DNA of 64,000 nucleotides from Clostridia bacterium (GTDB lineage Bacteria; Bacillota; Clostridia; Oscillospirales; Acutalibacteraceae): the NCBI GenBank assembly GCA_017403065.1, contig JAFQOT010000013.1, positions 124,001 through 188,000 of the forward strand. The letters run 5' to 3'. Positions 24,786-32,468 of the stretch are shown one piece after another. The position numbers and the translations under genes were made by a program. Each line of letters opens with the position of its first letter. The first letter of the stretch is position 1. The notes under the pieces were generated by a model. It searched no databases and was not told the DNA's origin. It saw only the letters and a program-made list of their open reading frames with translations.

Positions 24786-25379
24786 CTAAGCAAATAAATT
24801 TTCTACAATTCCAGCAAAGCCGAAAAATGCCAAAGATACAAATGAAGCCGCTATTAAGGTTACAGGCAGCCCCTTAAAGCTTTCTGGAATTTCTGTCTCG
24901 TCAATGCGTGAACGAACACCCGAAAACAATACCATAGCAAGTAAAAATCCAAGTCCCACACCTAAAGAGCTTACCATTGATTCTACAAAAGTATAACCGT
25001 CATTTATATTGTTAATAGTAACACCTAAAACTGCACAGTTAGTGGTAATCAACGGTAAATATACACCTAAACTCTTGTGAAGTGCAGGTAAAAACTTTTT
25101 AAGAACAATTTCTGTAAACTGAACTAAGGCTGCAATTACAAGAATAAAGGTAATATTTTGCATATATCCAAGCCCTAAAGCATTAAGAACATAGTATTGA
25201 ATAGGCCAGGTAACAGCCGAAGCCATAAGCATAACAAAAATTACCGCTATACCCATACCTGTTGCCTGATTAAGCTTTTTAGAAACACCCAAAAACGGAC
25301 AAATACCTAAAAATCGGCTTAACACATAGTTATTAACCAAAACAGAGGACATTAAAATAATTATAAGATTTTTAATCAT
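24786..25379 (-). CDS. rnfA: Rnf complex subunit RnfA
   Basis: RnfA is a six-helix membrane subunit, homologous to RnfE and to NqrE, which with RnfE holds a membrane iron-sulfur centre in characterised complexes. Conserved stretches are NNYVLSRFLGICPFLGVSKK and PLITTNCAVLGVTI, each containing the cysteine thought to bind the cluster. It overlaps rnfE by 4 bp. Confidence 0.96.
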   Translation of the reverse strand: MIKNLIIILMSSVLVNNYVLSRFLGICPFLGVSKKLNQATGMGIAVIFVMLMASAVTWPIQYYVLNALGLGYMQNITFILVIAALVQFTEIVLKKFLPALHKSLGVYLPLITTNCAVLGVTINNINDGYTFVESMVSSLGVGLGFLLAMVLFSGVRSRIDETEIPESFKGLPVTLIAASFVSLAFFGFAGIVENLFA

Positions 25380-26068
25380 TTGTTTTCCTCCTTGTTAGCA
25401 CATTCGCCTGACGAATGACAGAAAGCTGCGTTAGGACATCCCTCACAGGCAAAATCCTTTTTATATGGGGCTTTTCCGTGGGTAATTACATTCACAACCG
25501 CAATCAATATTCCAAACACAAGCAATCCACCCGGTGCCTTTGTAAAGAATGCAATGGTATAATCCTTAATAAAAGGAACAGACATTCCTGCAAAGGTACC
25601 CTCACCTAAAATTTCACGTATAGTAGCCATTGAAAGAAGCGCTATGGTAAATCCAATACCCATACCTAACCCGTCTAACGCAGATTTCGAAACGGTATTT
25701 TTGCCTGCAAACATTTCGGCTCTACCTAAAATTATACAGTTTACTGTAATCAGGTCAAGATACACTCCTAAAAGATTATAAATAGAAGGCAAGTACGCCT
25801 GCATAAACATCTTAACTATTGTAACAAAGCCTGCAATTACTACTATATAGCAAGGAATTCTGACTGTTTCAGGAATAATGCTTCTTAAAAGAGAAATCAC
25901 TGTATTTGAGCATACTAATACGGCTGTTGCTGCAAGTCCCATACCGATAGCGCCGATAACAGAATTTGTCACCGCAAGTGTAGGACAAGTACCCAACACC
26001 AAAACAAAAACAGGATTTTCAAGTAGGATTCCTTTAAGAAAAACACTCATACTACTATTATTTTTCAT
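25376..26068 (-). CDS. rnfE: Rnf complex subunit RnfE
   Basis: RnfE is a membrane subunit paired with RnfA. It shows ENPVFVLVLGTCPTLAVTN and DLITVNCIILGRAE with the two conserved cysteines, and six membrane segments. The C-terminal tail carries extra cysteines and histidines (CEGCPNAAFCHSSGECAN), which is longer than many homologues and might bind metal. One base separates it from rnfG. Confidence 0.95.
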   Translation of the reverse strand: MKNNSSMSVFLKGILLENPVFVLVLGTCPTLAVTNSVIGAIGMGLAATAVLVCSNTVISLLRSIIPETVRIPCYIVVIAGFVTIVKMFMQAYLPSIYNLLGVYLDLITVNCIILGRAEMFAGKNTVSKSALDGLGMGIGFTIALLSMATIREILGEGTFAGMSVPFIKDYTIAFFTKAPGGLLVFGILIAVVNVITHGKAPYKKDFACEGCPNAAFCHSSGECANKEENK

Positions 26069-26069
26069 A

Positions 26070-26588
26070 TTATGAATCCCCCTTTGTATTACTTAAAATT
26101 TGAAATGCTGAAACAGCATCCATTATAGCATTTTTATACGCCTTTGTAGTAAGTGTTGAGCCAGCGACAGTATCAACCTGTGAAACATTATCATAATTTT
26201 TGTTTTTGAAATTTTCACCGTAATTTGCTTCAGCACCATTGGTTTCATTACTTGCGATACATTTAGCACCAACAAGCATACCGTCTTTGTTAATACCGCA
26301 CATAATGGTAAGACCGCTTGCATAACCCTTGGTTTGCAATTTGAAAACATATCCCCCGTTATCCTCCGAATAGGCTTCAATTATAGTAGGAGATAAATTT
26401 TCTGACCCATAATCAATAGCCTCGAAGTTTTTGCCGTCGGGCAAAACCTCTGCTAAGGCTTTTTGAGTATCCCTTTTAATACTCTCCTCAACAATAGGAG
26501 CTGTTATACTGTTGGTTATAGCAAGCAACACCGCTATAACAGAACAAATTACAGTCAATGCCACTACGCTTTTAATATAATTTTTCAT
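26070..26588 (-). CDS. rnfG: Rnf complex subunit RnfG (covalent FMN carrier)
   Basis: RnfG has one N-terminal membrane helix, then an extracytosolic FMN_bind domain. The flavinylation motif is VDTVAGSTLTTKAY, with Thr145 the expected FMN-linked residue modified by ApbE. Length 172 is typical. It overlaps rnfD by 4 bp. Confidence 0.96.
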   Translation of the reverse strand: MKNYIKSVVALTVICSVIAVLLAITNSITAPIVEESIKRDTQKALAEVLPDGKNFEAIDYGSENLSPTIIEAYSEDNGGYVFKLQTKGYASGLTIMCGINKDGMLVGAKCIASNETNGAEANYGENFKNKNYDNVSQVDTVAGSTLTTKAYKNAIMDAVSAFQILSNTKGDS

Positions 26589-27514
26589 TTGCCTTTACCT
26601 CCAAAGAGCTTTCTGGGAGTCCAAGAACAAATATAAGGATTAAGAATATTCATTAAAAGTATTGCAAAGGAAACTCCCTCAGGGTAGCTACCCCAAGTGC
26701 GTATAACAACTGTAAGCAAACCTGCGCCTACAGCAAATATTACCTTGCCCCATTTAGTAGCAGGACTTGTTACATAATCGGTTGCCATAAAGAAGGCTCC
26801 TAAAATAAGACCGCCAGATAATGTAAATGAAAGACTCTGCAATATATCAAAATCCTGTAATATAAAGGTAAAAATAAATGTGGTCGTAATATAAATAATA
26901 GGGATATGCCAGGTAATAACTCTGCGCACAAGGAGATAAATACCGCCTAAAACCAGAGCAATTTTACAGGTTTCGCCTATAGCTCCGCCAATAGTACCAA
27001 ATACAAGGCTTTCAATACTTACAAGCCCACCGTCCTTTAAAATTGCTAAGGGGGTGGCTCCTGCCACGGTGTCTACAAGGGTAGGAAAAGCGGCTGATGA
27101 AAGGTTTGTAAAGGCTATCAGCATAAAAACACGAGCAGTAATCGCTGGATTTACAATATTACAGCCAATACCGCCAAACAAGCATTTTACAACTATAATT
27201 GCAAAAATACTGCCTATAGCGGCTTGCCACAGGGGTGTATTTGCAGGTAAATTAAGGGCTAATAACAGACCTGTTACAACTGCGCTTAAATCACCTATGG
27301 TTTGCTCTTTTTTAGTTATATAATTGAAAATATATTCAGATATTACTGCTACAGCCACACATACCGCAATAACACCTAACGCCCTTAATCCAAAAATCAC
27401 TACACCTGCAACAGCTGCCGGTAAAAGCGCTATTATAACATCTCTCATAATAGTAGAAGTTGAATTTTTTGAATGAATATGGGGCGATACGGAAAGATTT
27501 AATTTATTACTCAT
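26585..27514 (-). CDS. rnfD: Rnf complex subunit RnfD (covalent FMN carrier)
   Basis: RnfD is a polytopic membrane subunit (about nine or ten helices), homologous to NqrB and implicated in ion translocation. The FMN attachment motif is TVAGATPLAIL with Thr154. NPAITARVFML and DYVTSPATKWGKVIF are conserved family segments. It starts 2 bp after rnfC. Confidence 0.96.
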   Translation of the reverse strand: MSNKLNLSVSPHIHSKNSTSTIMRDVIIALLPAAVAGVVIFGLRALGVIAVCVAVAVISEYIFNYITKKEQTIGDLSAVVTGLLLALNLPANTPLWQAAIGSIFAIIVVKCLFGGIGCNIVNPAITARVFMLIAFTNLSSAAFPTLVDTVAGATPLAILKDGGLVSIESLVFGTIGGAIGETCKIALVLGGIYLLVRRVITWHIPIIYITTTFIFTFILQDFDILQSLSFTLSGGLILGAFFMATDYVTSPATKWGKVIFAVGAGLLTVVIRTWGSYPEGVSFAILLMNILNPYICSWTPRKLFGGKGK

Positions 27515-27516
27515 TT

Positions 27517-28815
27517 CTACTTTCCTTTCTTCTGGCTTAATAAAGTCGCTTTTGCCATTTTATTTGTTTGAACTAACGGTCTGTTTGCGGGACATACAAA
27601 TGAACAGCATCCGCATTCCATACATAATGCTACGCCGAATTTTTCAGCTGCATCTAAATCATCTCTTTTAAATGCCTTTTCTATTCCTGCAGGATTGATA
27701 CCGAAAGGACAGGTGTTTAAGCATCTGCCACAGCGTATGCATGCCGTAGTTTTAGGTAAAAATGCCATTTTTTCACTAAAGGCTAAAATAGCGTTGGTAT
27801 TTTTAATAACAGGTACATCCATATCAGGCACGGAAATACCCATCATAGGACCGCCGTATAAAACCTTTTTAGGCTCTTTTTTGAAGCCTGAGCAAAATTC
27901 AAACACATCGGATACCGAAGTTCCTATAGGAACGATTACATTCTGAGGCTTTGCTACAGCATCACCGTCTACAGTTACGCACTTTTCTACCAAAGGCATT
28001 CCTGTTTTTAAAAATTCACCGATAGAAGCCATAGTAGTACAGTTTGAAACAATAGCCCCAACGTCTAAGGGTAGCTTACCCTGTCCTATAACCTTGCCTA
28101 TAGTATGATATACAAGCACCTTTTCAGCCCCTTGGGGATAAATACTGGGCAATAGCTTAATGCTTACTATTGGGTTTCTATCTGCTAATTGACGCATTTT
28201 TCCTATAGCCTTAGGTTTATTTTTTTCAATACCTATTATAACACGCTTAATATCAATGAATTTTGTTATAACCTGTATAGCATATTCTATATAATCGGTT
28301 TTTTCAACCATAGTTAATGAGTCGCTTGTAATGTAAGGCTCACATTCAGCACCGTTTATAATAAGCTCATCAACAGCCTTATCAGTATCGAATTTTACAA
28401 AGGTCGGAAAGCCTGCGCCTCCAAGTCCTACAATACCGCTTAACCTTAAGGCTTTTATCAAATCCTCTTTGCTTGTAATTTCATAAGGCTTTATGCCCTC
28501 ATCAACCGTCATTTCACCGTCTGATTCAATAACAACCGACGGCGCAACCCTTCCGTTTGATAACAGTTTATCTTCAATTTTTAAAACCTTACCTGAAACA
28601 CTTGAATAAATATTTGAAGAAACATATCCGTTTGCTTCGGCAATAAGGGTGCCCACCTTTACTAAGTCCCCTGCCTTTACAACCACATTTGCAGGAGCGC
28701 CTATATGCATAACCGTAGGTATAGAAACTATTTTACCCACAGGCATTTTTACAGCAGTCATATTCTCTGTGTTTTTTCTATGAGGTACCTTAACCCCGTG
28801 AAGAAAAGAAGCCAT
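27517..28815 (-). CDS. rnfC: Rnf complex subunit RnfC
   Basis: RnfC is the peripheral NADH:flavin oxidoreductase subunit with two Fe4S4 clusters. The N-terminal lipoyl-like fold (VVKAGDLVKVGTLIAE) is followed by the NADH/FMN domain with GIVGLGGAGFPTFVK and INGAECEPYITSD. Two cluster motifs follow, CIRCGRCLNTCPFG and CMECGCCSFVCPANRP. It is the first gene of the operon, with a consensus promoter about 75 bp upstream of its start codon. Confidence 0.97.
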   Translation of the reverse strand: MASFLHGVKVPHRKNTENMTAVKMPVGKIVSIPTVMHIGAPANVVVKAGDLVKVGTLIAEANGYVSSNIYSSVSGKVLKIEDKLLSNGRVAPSVVIESDGEMTVDEGIKPYEITSKEDLIKALRLSGIVGLGGAGFPTFVKFDTDKAVDELIINGAECEPYITSDSLTMVEKTDYIEYAIQVITKFIDIKRVIIGIEKNKPKAIGKMRQLADRNPIVSIKLLPSIYPQGAEKVLVYHTIGKVIGQGKLPLDVGAIVSNCTTMASIGEFLKTGMPLVEKCVTVDGDAVAKPQNVIVPIGTSVSDVFEFCSGFKKEPKKVLYGGPMMGISVPDMDVPVIKNTNAILAFSEKMAFLPKTTACIRCGRCLNTCPFGINPAGIEKAFKRDDLDAAEKFGVALCMECGCCSFVCPANRPLVQTNKMAKATLLSQKKGK

Positions 28816-28854
28816 TCAGATTACCTTCCTTATACTAAAATCAAATCATCCCAT

Positions 28855-28889
28855 ATAGTATAACTAAAAAGGAATAAATTTTATACTAT
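28855..28889. promoter_or_regulatory. Candidate operator in the rnf operon 5' region
   Basis: The 9-bp perfect inverted repeat ATAGTATAA/TTATACTAT (28855-28863, 28881-28889) has one arm on the predicted transcription start. A further half-site, TTATACTAA, lies at 28830-28838. It does not look like a Rex box. The regulator is unknown. Confidence 0.5.
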
Positions 28890-28890
28890 G

Positions 28891-28919
28891 ATTATATATT
28901 AAAACTAATTTGGTGTCAA
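28891..28919 (-). promoter_or_regulatory. Consensus sigma-A promoter of the rnf operon
   Basis: On the minus strand perfect TTGACA (28914-28919) and perfect TATAAT (28891-28896) are separated by 17 bp. It lies just past the nagB terminator. The predicted start is near 28884. Confidence 0.88.
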
Positions 28920-28937
28920 TGAATTGTAAATATTGAC

Positions 28938-28971
28938 AAAAAATTAACACTCCGAAGGCTCGGAGTGTTAA
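28938..28971 (-). terminator. Rho-independent terminator of glmM-nagB
   Basis: A perfect 12-bp stem TTAACACTCCGA/TCGGAGTGTTAA (28944-28955, 28960-28971) with a 4-nt loop is followed by TTTTTT on the minus strand. The stem starts 4 bp after the nagB stop. Confidence 0.92.
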
Positions 28972-28974
28972 AGG

Positions 28975-29685
28975 TTAATTTTTGCTGTAAATAACAGTTA
29001 AATCAGGATGAAGCTGTAAAATAGAAGCCGGCACCTTTGGAGTAATAGGTCCGAAAAATGCTTTATTTACAATTTCCTCCTTATTCTTGCCGTTAGCAAT
29101 TAAAAGTACCTTCTTTGCCTGCATAATGGATTTCATACCCATTGTTATTGCTTTTCTTGGTACATCTGCCTCGCTTTCAAAGAAACGGGCATTTGCCTTA
29201 ATTGTTGATTCGTCTAAATCCACCATATGTGTAGGACCTACAAATACGTCATCAGGCTCATTAAATCCGATATGTCCGTCTAAGCCTATTCCTAAAAGCT
29301 GTAAATCAATTCCGCCTAAGGCTTCAATCAATGCATCATATTTCTCGCCCTCTTCTGCCAAATCATCAGCGCATCCGTTAGGAACGTGGGTGTTATTTAT
29401 ATCAATATTTATGCTTTCAAAAAGATTTGTATTCATAAAATAGCGATAGCTTTGGTCATTTGTAATATCAAGACCTACATATTCGTCCAGATTTACAGAA
29501 GTAACGCCGCTAAAATCAACATCGCCGTTTTTGCAGTTTTGTATCATATTTGCATATGTACCAAGGGGTGATGAGCCGGTTGCCAGACCTAATATACAGT
29601 TTGGCTTGTTAACAACCTGAGCGCAAATAATGTTAGACGCCTTGCGGCTAAGCTCTTCGTAATTCTCAACAACAATAAATTTCAT
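28975..29685 (-). CDS. nagB: Glucosamine-6-phosphate deaminase NagB
   Basis: NagB converts glucosamine-6-phosphate to fructose-6-phosphate and ammonia, opposing GlmS. Motifs seen are LGLATGSSPLGTYANM (phosphate loop), VNLDEYVGL and GIGLDGHIGFNEP (active-site Asp/His). Length 236 is near normal. It is 14 bp downstream of the XRE-GlmM gene, so synthesis and breakdown of amino-sugar phosphates are co-transcribed. Confidence 0.96.
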   Translation of the reverse strand: MKFIVVENYEELSRKASNIICAQVVNKPNCILGLATGSSPLGTYANMIQNCKNGDVDFSGVTSVNLDEYVGLDITNDQSYRYFMNTNLFESINIDINNTHVPNGCADDLAEEGEKYDALIEALGGIDLQLLGIGLDGHIGFNEPDDVFVGPTHMVDLDESTIKANARFFESEADVPRKAITMGMKSIMQAKKVLLIANGKNKEEIVNKAFFGPITPKVPASILQLHPDLTVIYSKN

Positions 29686-29699
29686 TAAAATCTACTCCT

Positions 29700-31316
29700 T
29701 TATTCCTCAATGTGACCTTTTTTAATAATTGTATCAGCAATTATTTTAGCATATTGTTTGCATTTTTCTTCTGTTTCGCTTTCAATCATAATACGGATTA
29801 CAGGCTCTGTGCCGCTCTGACGTAAAAGAGCTCTGCCATTGCCGTCTATAAGCGCTTCAACCTCTTTAAGTGAATCTAACACGTCTTGGTCGTTCATAAC
29901 GGCTGATTTATCTTTAACCCTTAAATTTTCCATATATTGCGGATATAACATTACAGGCGCCGCTAATTCAGAAAGGGAGGTTTTGCTGTCGCAAATTTCT
30001 TCAGCAAGCATAATAGCGGTTAAAAGTCCGTCACCTGTAGTGGCATATTTTTTAAGGATAATATGACCCGACTGCTCGCCGCCTAAGGAATAATTATTAT
30101 TCTGCATACATTCGTAAACGAATCTGTCGCCTACTGCAGTCTGCTCGCATTTAATACCTATTTTTTCAAGGCTTGCAAATAATCCGCTGTTGGACATAAT
30201 AGTTGCAACTACAGTATTGTCATTAAGCATTCCCCTTGACTTAAGGCGTTTGCCCAATATATACATAATAGCATCACCGTCAACAACATTACCATTTTCA
30301 TCAACAGCTAAGCAACGGTCTGCATCACCGTCAAAGGCAAAGCCTACGTCTAAATGATTATCCTTTACAAGCTTGCAAAGTCTTTCAATATGGGTAGAAC
30401 CGCATCCGTTATTAACATTTAAACCGTCTGGCTCATTACCAATTACAGTAATCTGAGCGCCTAAAGCACCAAATACCGACTTTGCAATATTCCAGGATGC
30501 GCCATTGGCACAGTCGAGACCGATTTTTAAACTTTTGTATGAGTTTGAAGCTACAGACATTAAATAACCTAAATAGCGGTTACGTCCCGAAACATAATCC
30601 ACGATTTGACCAATATGCTCCCTGTGAGCTAAAGGTAAATCATCGCCTGTCACACCTAAAGCCTTTAAATTACCATCTAAGTATGCCTCAATAAGAGCTG
30701 TGGTATTATCATCAAGCTTTTCGCCGAATTTGTTTATAACCTTAATACCGTTATCATAGAAAGGGTTATGCGAAGCGGTAATCATAATACCGCAATCAAA
30801 CTCATCCTGACGTGTTACATAGGAAACGCTGGGTGTAGTTGTAACGTGAAGCATATAAGCATCCGCTCCCGAAGCGGTAATTCCCGCAACAATAGAATAC
30901 TCCAGCATATAGCTCGAACGTCTTGTATCCTTACCTATTACAATACGGGGTCTTACGCCGTTTTTAGAGTTGCCCGAAAGCTCAGAGCCATAATACCAAC
31001 CTAAAAACCTACCTACTTTATATGCCTGCATAGAGGTTAAATTCTTGTTAGCTTCACCTCTGAAACCATCGGTACCAAAATATTTATTAGAGCAAGCAGC
31101 TGTCTTACAGCTAATATTTATTTTATCAATCAATAATTCGTCTGTAGAAATATCAAATAATTCGCAAAGTTGTAAAATTTTGTCTATCTGAGGAAGCGCT
31201 TGATCCATTTCCCATTTTGAAACCGATTGTCTTGAAACGCTAATCTTTTCGGCAAGCTGTTCCTGGGAAATTTGTGCCGCAGTGCGAAGCTTTGTGATTT
31301 TTTCGCCTAAGGTCAT
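29700..31316 (-). CDS. glmM: Phosphoglucosamine mutase GlmM with an N-terminal XRE DNA-binding domain
   Basis: Residues 1-65 are a complete Cro/CI-type helix-turn-helix (GEKITKLRTAAQISQEQLAE, VSRQSVSKWEMDQALPQIDK). From about residue 77 a full GlmM follows: YFGTDGFRGEANK, ITASHNP with phosphoserine Ser182, the metal loop DGDADR, GGEQSGHI and RQSGTEPVIRIM. GlmM interconverts glucosamine-6- and -1-phosphate for UDP-GlcNAc. The fusion is one uninterrupted frame. The mutase part (about 460 residues) is normal length, and all its key motifs are intact. It may sense substrate and regulate this operon. In many Firmicutes glmM follows cdaA-cdaR; here it does not. Confidence 0.93.
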   Translation of the reverse strand: MTLGEKITKLRTAAQISQEQLAEKISVSRQSVSKWEMDQALPQIDKILQLCELFDISTDELLIDKINISCKTAACSNKYFGTDGFRGEANKNLTSMQAYKVGRFLGWYYGSELSGNSKNGVRPRIVIGKDTRRSSYMLEYSIVAGITASGADAYMLHVTTTPSVSYVTRQDEFDCGIMITASHNPFYDNGIKVINKFGEKLDDNTTALIEAYLDGNLKALGVTGDDLPLAHREHIGQIVDYVSGRNRYLGYLMSVASNSYKSLKIGLDCANGASWNIAKSVFGALGAQITVIGNEPDGLNVNNGCGSTHIERLCKLVKDNHLDVGFAFDGDADRCLAVDENGNVVDGDAIMYILGKRLKSRGMLNDNTVVATIMSNSGLFASLEKIGIKCEQTAVGDRFVYECMQNNNYSLGGEQSGHIILKKYATTGDGLLTAIMLAEEICDSKTSLSELAAPVMLYPQYMENLRVKDKSAVMNDQDVLDSLKEVEALIDGNGRALLRQSGTEPVIRIMIESETEEKCKQYAKIIADTIIKKGHIEE

Positions 31317-31360
31317 ATAAATCTACTCCTTAATTTATCGTATTTAAAATACACAATTAT

Positions 31361-31425
31361 ATAATACCAAATCAATAATCAAATAGCAAGCAACTAAAGT
31401 TATTTTTTTAGCAACTTTAGGTTGC
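31361..31425 (-). promoter_or_regulatory. Promoter and candidate XRE site upstream of glmM
   Basis: On the minus strand TTGCTA (31384-31389) and TATTAT (31361-31366) are 17 bp apart, with an extended TG before the -10. Directly upstream lie GCAACTAAAGTT (31390-31401) and its inverted near-copy (31413-31425, one extra base). The second copy is itself a GCAAC/GTTGC palindrome. This is a reasonable autoregulatory site for the helix-turn-helix domain of GlmM, but unproven. Confidence 0.5.
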
Positions 31426-31489
31426 ATTTTTTGTCATTATTACTCTTTTTGATTTTCGTTTTTTCGAAAATAACCGTATTTTTGTAAAA

Positions 31490-32293
31490 TCAATTTAACA
31501 TAATGACCGAAAACGAAAAATAAATAATAAGGGTTACAGTATCAATAACAGTAGTAATAAACGGACTTGCCATAACCGCAGGGTCAAGCCCTATTTTTTT
31601 AGCCGCCATAGGCAAAATCGCCCCTATTACCTTTGCGATTATTACAGACAAAAACAAAGTCAGGCAAACTATAGCAATTTCAGTTACTTGCTTTTGGCTA
31701 TCAAAATTATTCAAAAGCTTGTAATCAACAATCCACAGCTTTATAAAATTCAATACCGACAAAGAAATGCTGCACATAACCCCCACTCTTATCTCCTTTA
31801 AAATCACCCTAAACGCATCTTTAAAGCTTATATCCCCTAAGGATAAGCCTCTTATAATGGTAACCGATGCCTGACTTGAGCAGTTGCCCGCTGTATTCAT
31901 AAGCATAGGAATAAACGCTATTAGAGCTGGAAATACCGTAAGCTTTGCCTCAAAGCTTGTTATAATAGAGCCTGTAAAGGTTGCCGAAACCATCAAAAGC
32001 ATCAGCCAACCTATGCGGGATTTAAAGGTCTTTAAAACGCCCGTTTCAAAATAGGTTTTTTCTGTAGGAACAATAGCCGCAATTTTTTCAATATCCTCGG
32101 TAGCTTCGTCCTCAATAACCTCTATAGCATCTTTGAAATACTTTTCATAAACTTCTCGGTTACTGAAATTTGATATTTCACTTAATAATGTGTATAAATC
32201 CTCAGGCGGCATCACTTCTAAAAGCTTTTTTAAATCAGCATAATTTTTATTTTCTATAGCCTTTAATATTTTTTTCTTTATCATATAAACCAA
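31490..32293 (-). CDS. MgtE-like magnesium transporter domain protein lacking CBS domains
   Basis: The C-terminal half (from about residue 93) is the five-helix MgtE channel domain. It shows FIPMLMNTAGNCSSQASVT, IRGLSLGDI and GLDPAVMASPFITTVIDTV, including the Asp-Pro-Ala segment of the Mg2+ pore. The N-terminal about 90 residues are a short helical stretch. The two CBS domains that gate normal MgtE (about 450 residues) are missing, so Mg2+ gating must differ. The start is TTG at 32293 (GGTGA 6 nt upstream) or ATG at 32284. Uncertain whether it is a functional transporter. Confidence 0.8.
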   Translation of the reverse strand: MVYMIKKKILKAIENKNYADLKKLLEVMPPEDLYTLLSEISNFSNREVYEKYFKDAIEVIEDEATEDIEKIAAIVPTEKTYFETGVLKTFKSRIGWLMLLMVSATFTGSIITSFEAKLTVFPALIAFIPMLMNTAGNCSSQASVTIIRGLSLGDISFKDAFRVILKEIRVGVMCSISLSVLNFIKLWIVDYKLLNNFDSQKQVTEIAIVCLTLFLSVIIAKVIGAILPMAAKKIGLDPAVMASPFITTVIDTVTLIIYFSFSVIMLN

Positions 32294-32401
32294 AAAACTT
32301 CACCATATACTAATATTTATGACATTTTTACTAACACTAAAATATTTTTTGTAACGATATATAATTTATACTAAGGCGATTAAATATAGTATGCCTTTAT
32401 A

Positions 32402-32430
32402 TTGACAAAAATCGCGTAATATGGTAGAAT
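32402..32430 (+). promoter_or_regulatory. Sigma-A promoter of the polysaccharide operon
   Basis: Perfect TTGACA (32402-32407) and TAGAAT (32425-32430) are 17 bp apart, with TG one base before the -10 (extended). It lies 39 bp before the first gene of a 14-kb same-strand operon. Confidence 0.82.
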
Positions 32431-32468
32431 AAATCAGGTTAAAGCCTCATTTTTCGAGGGATTATTTT

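Noticed and set aside
29700..31316. glmS-type ribozyme or riboswitch controlling glmM
   Set aside because: The 5' region is short and shows only a promoter and a DNA dyad; no ribozyme core was recognised.
31452..31471. ATTTTCG/CGAAAAT hairpin as terminator of the mgtE-like gene
   Set aside because: The stem is 7 bp and AT-rich and no T-run follows on the minus strand; too weak to call.
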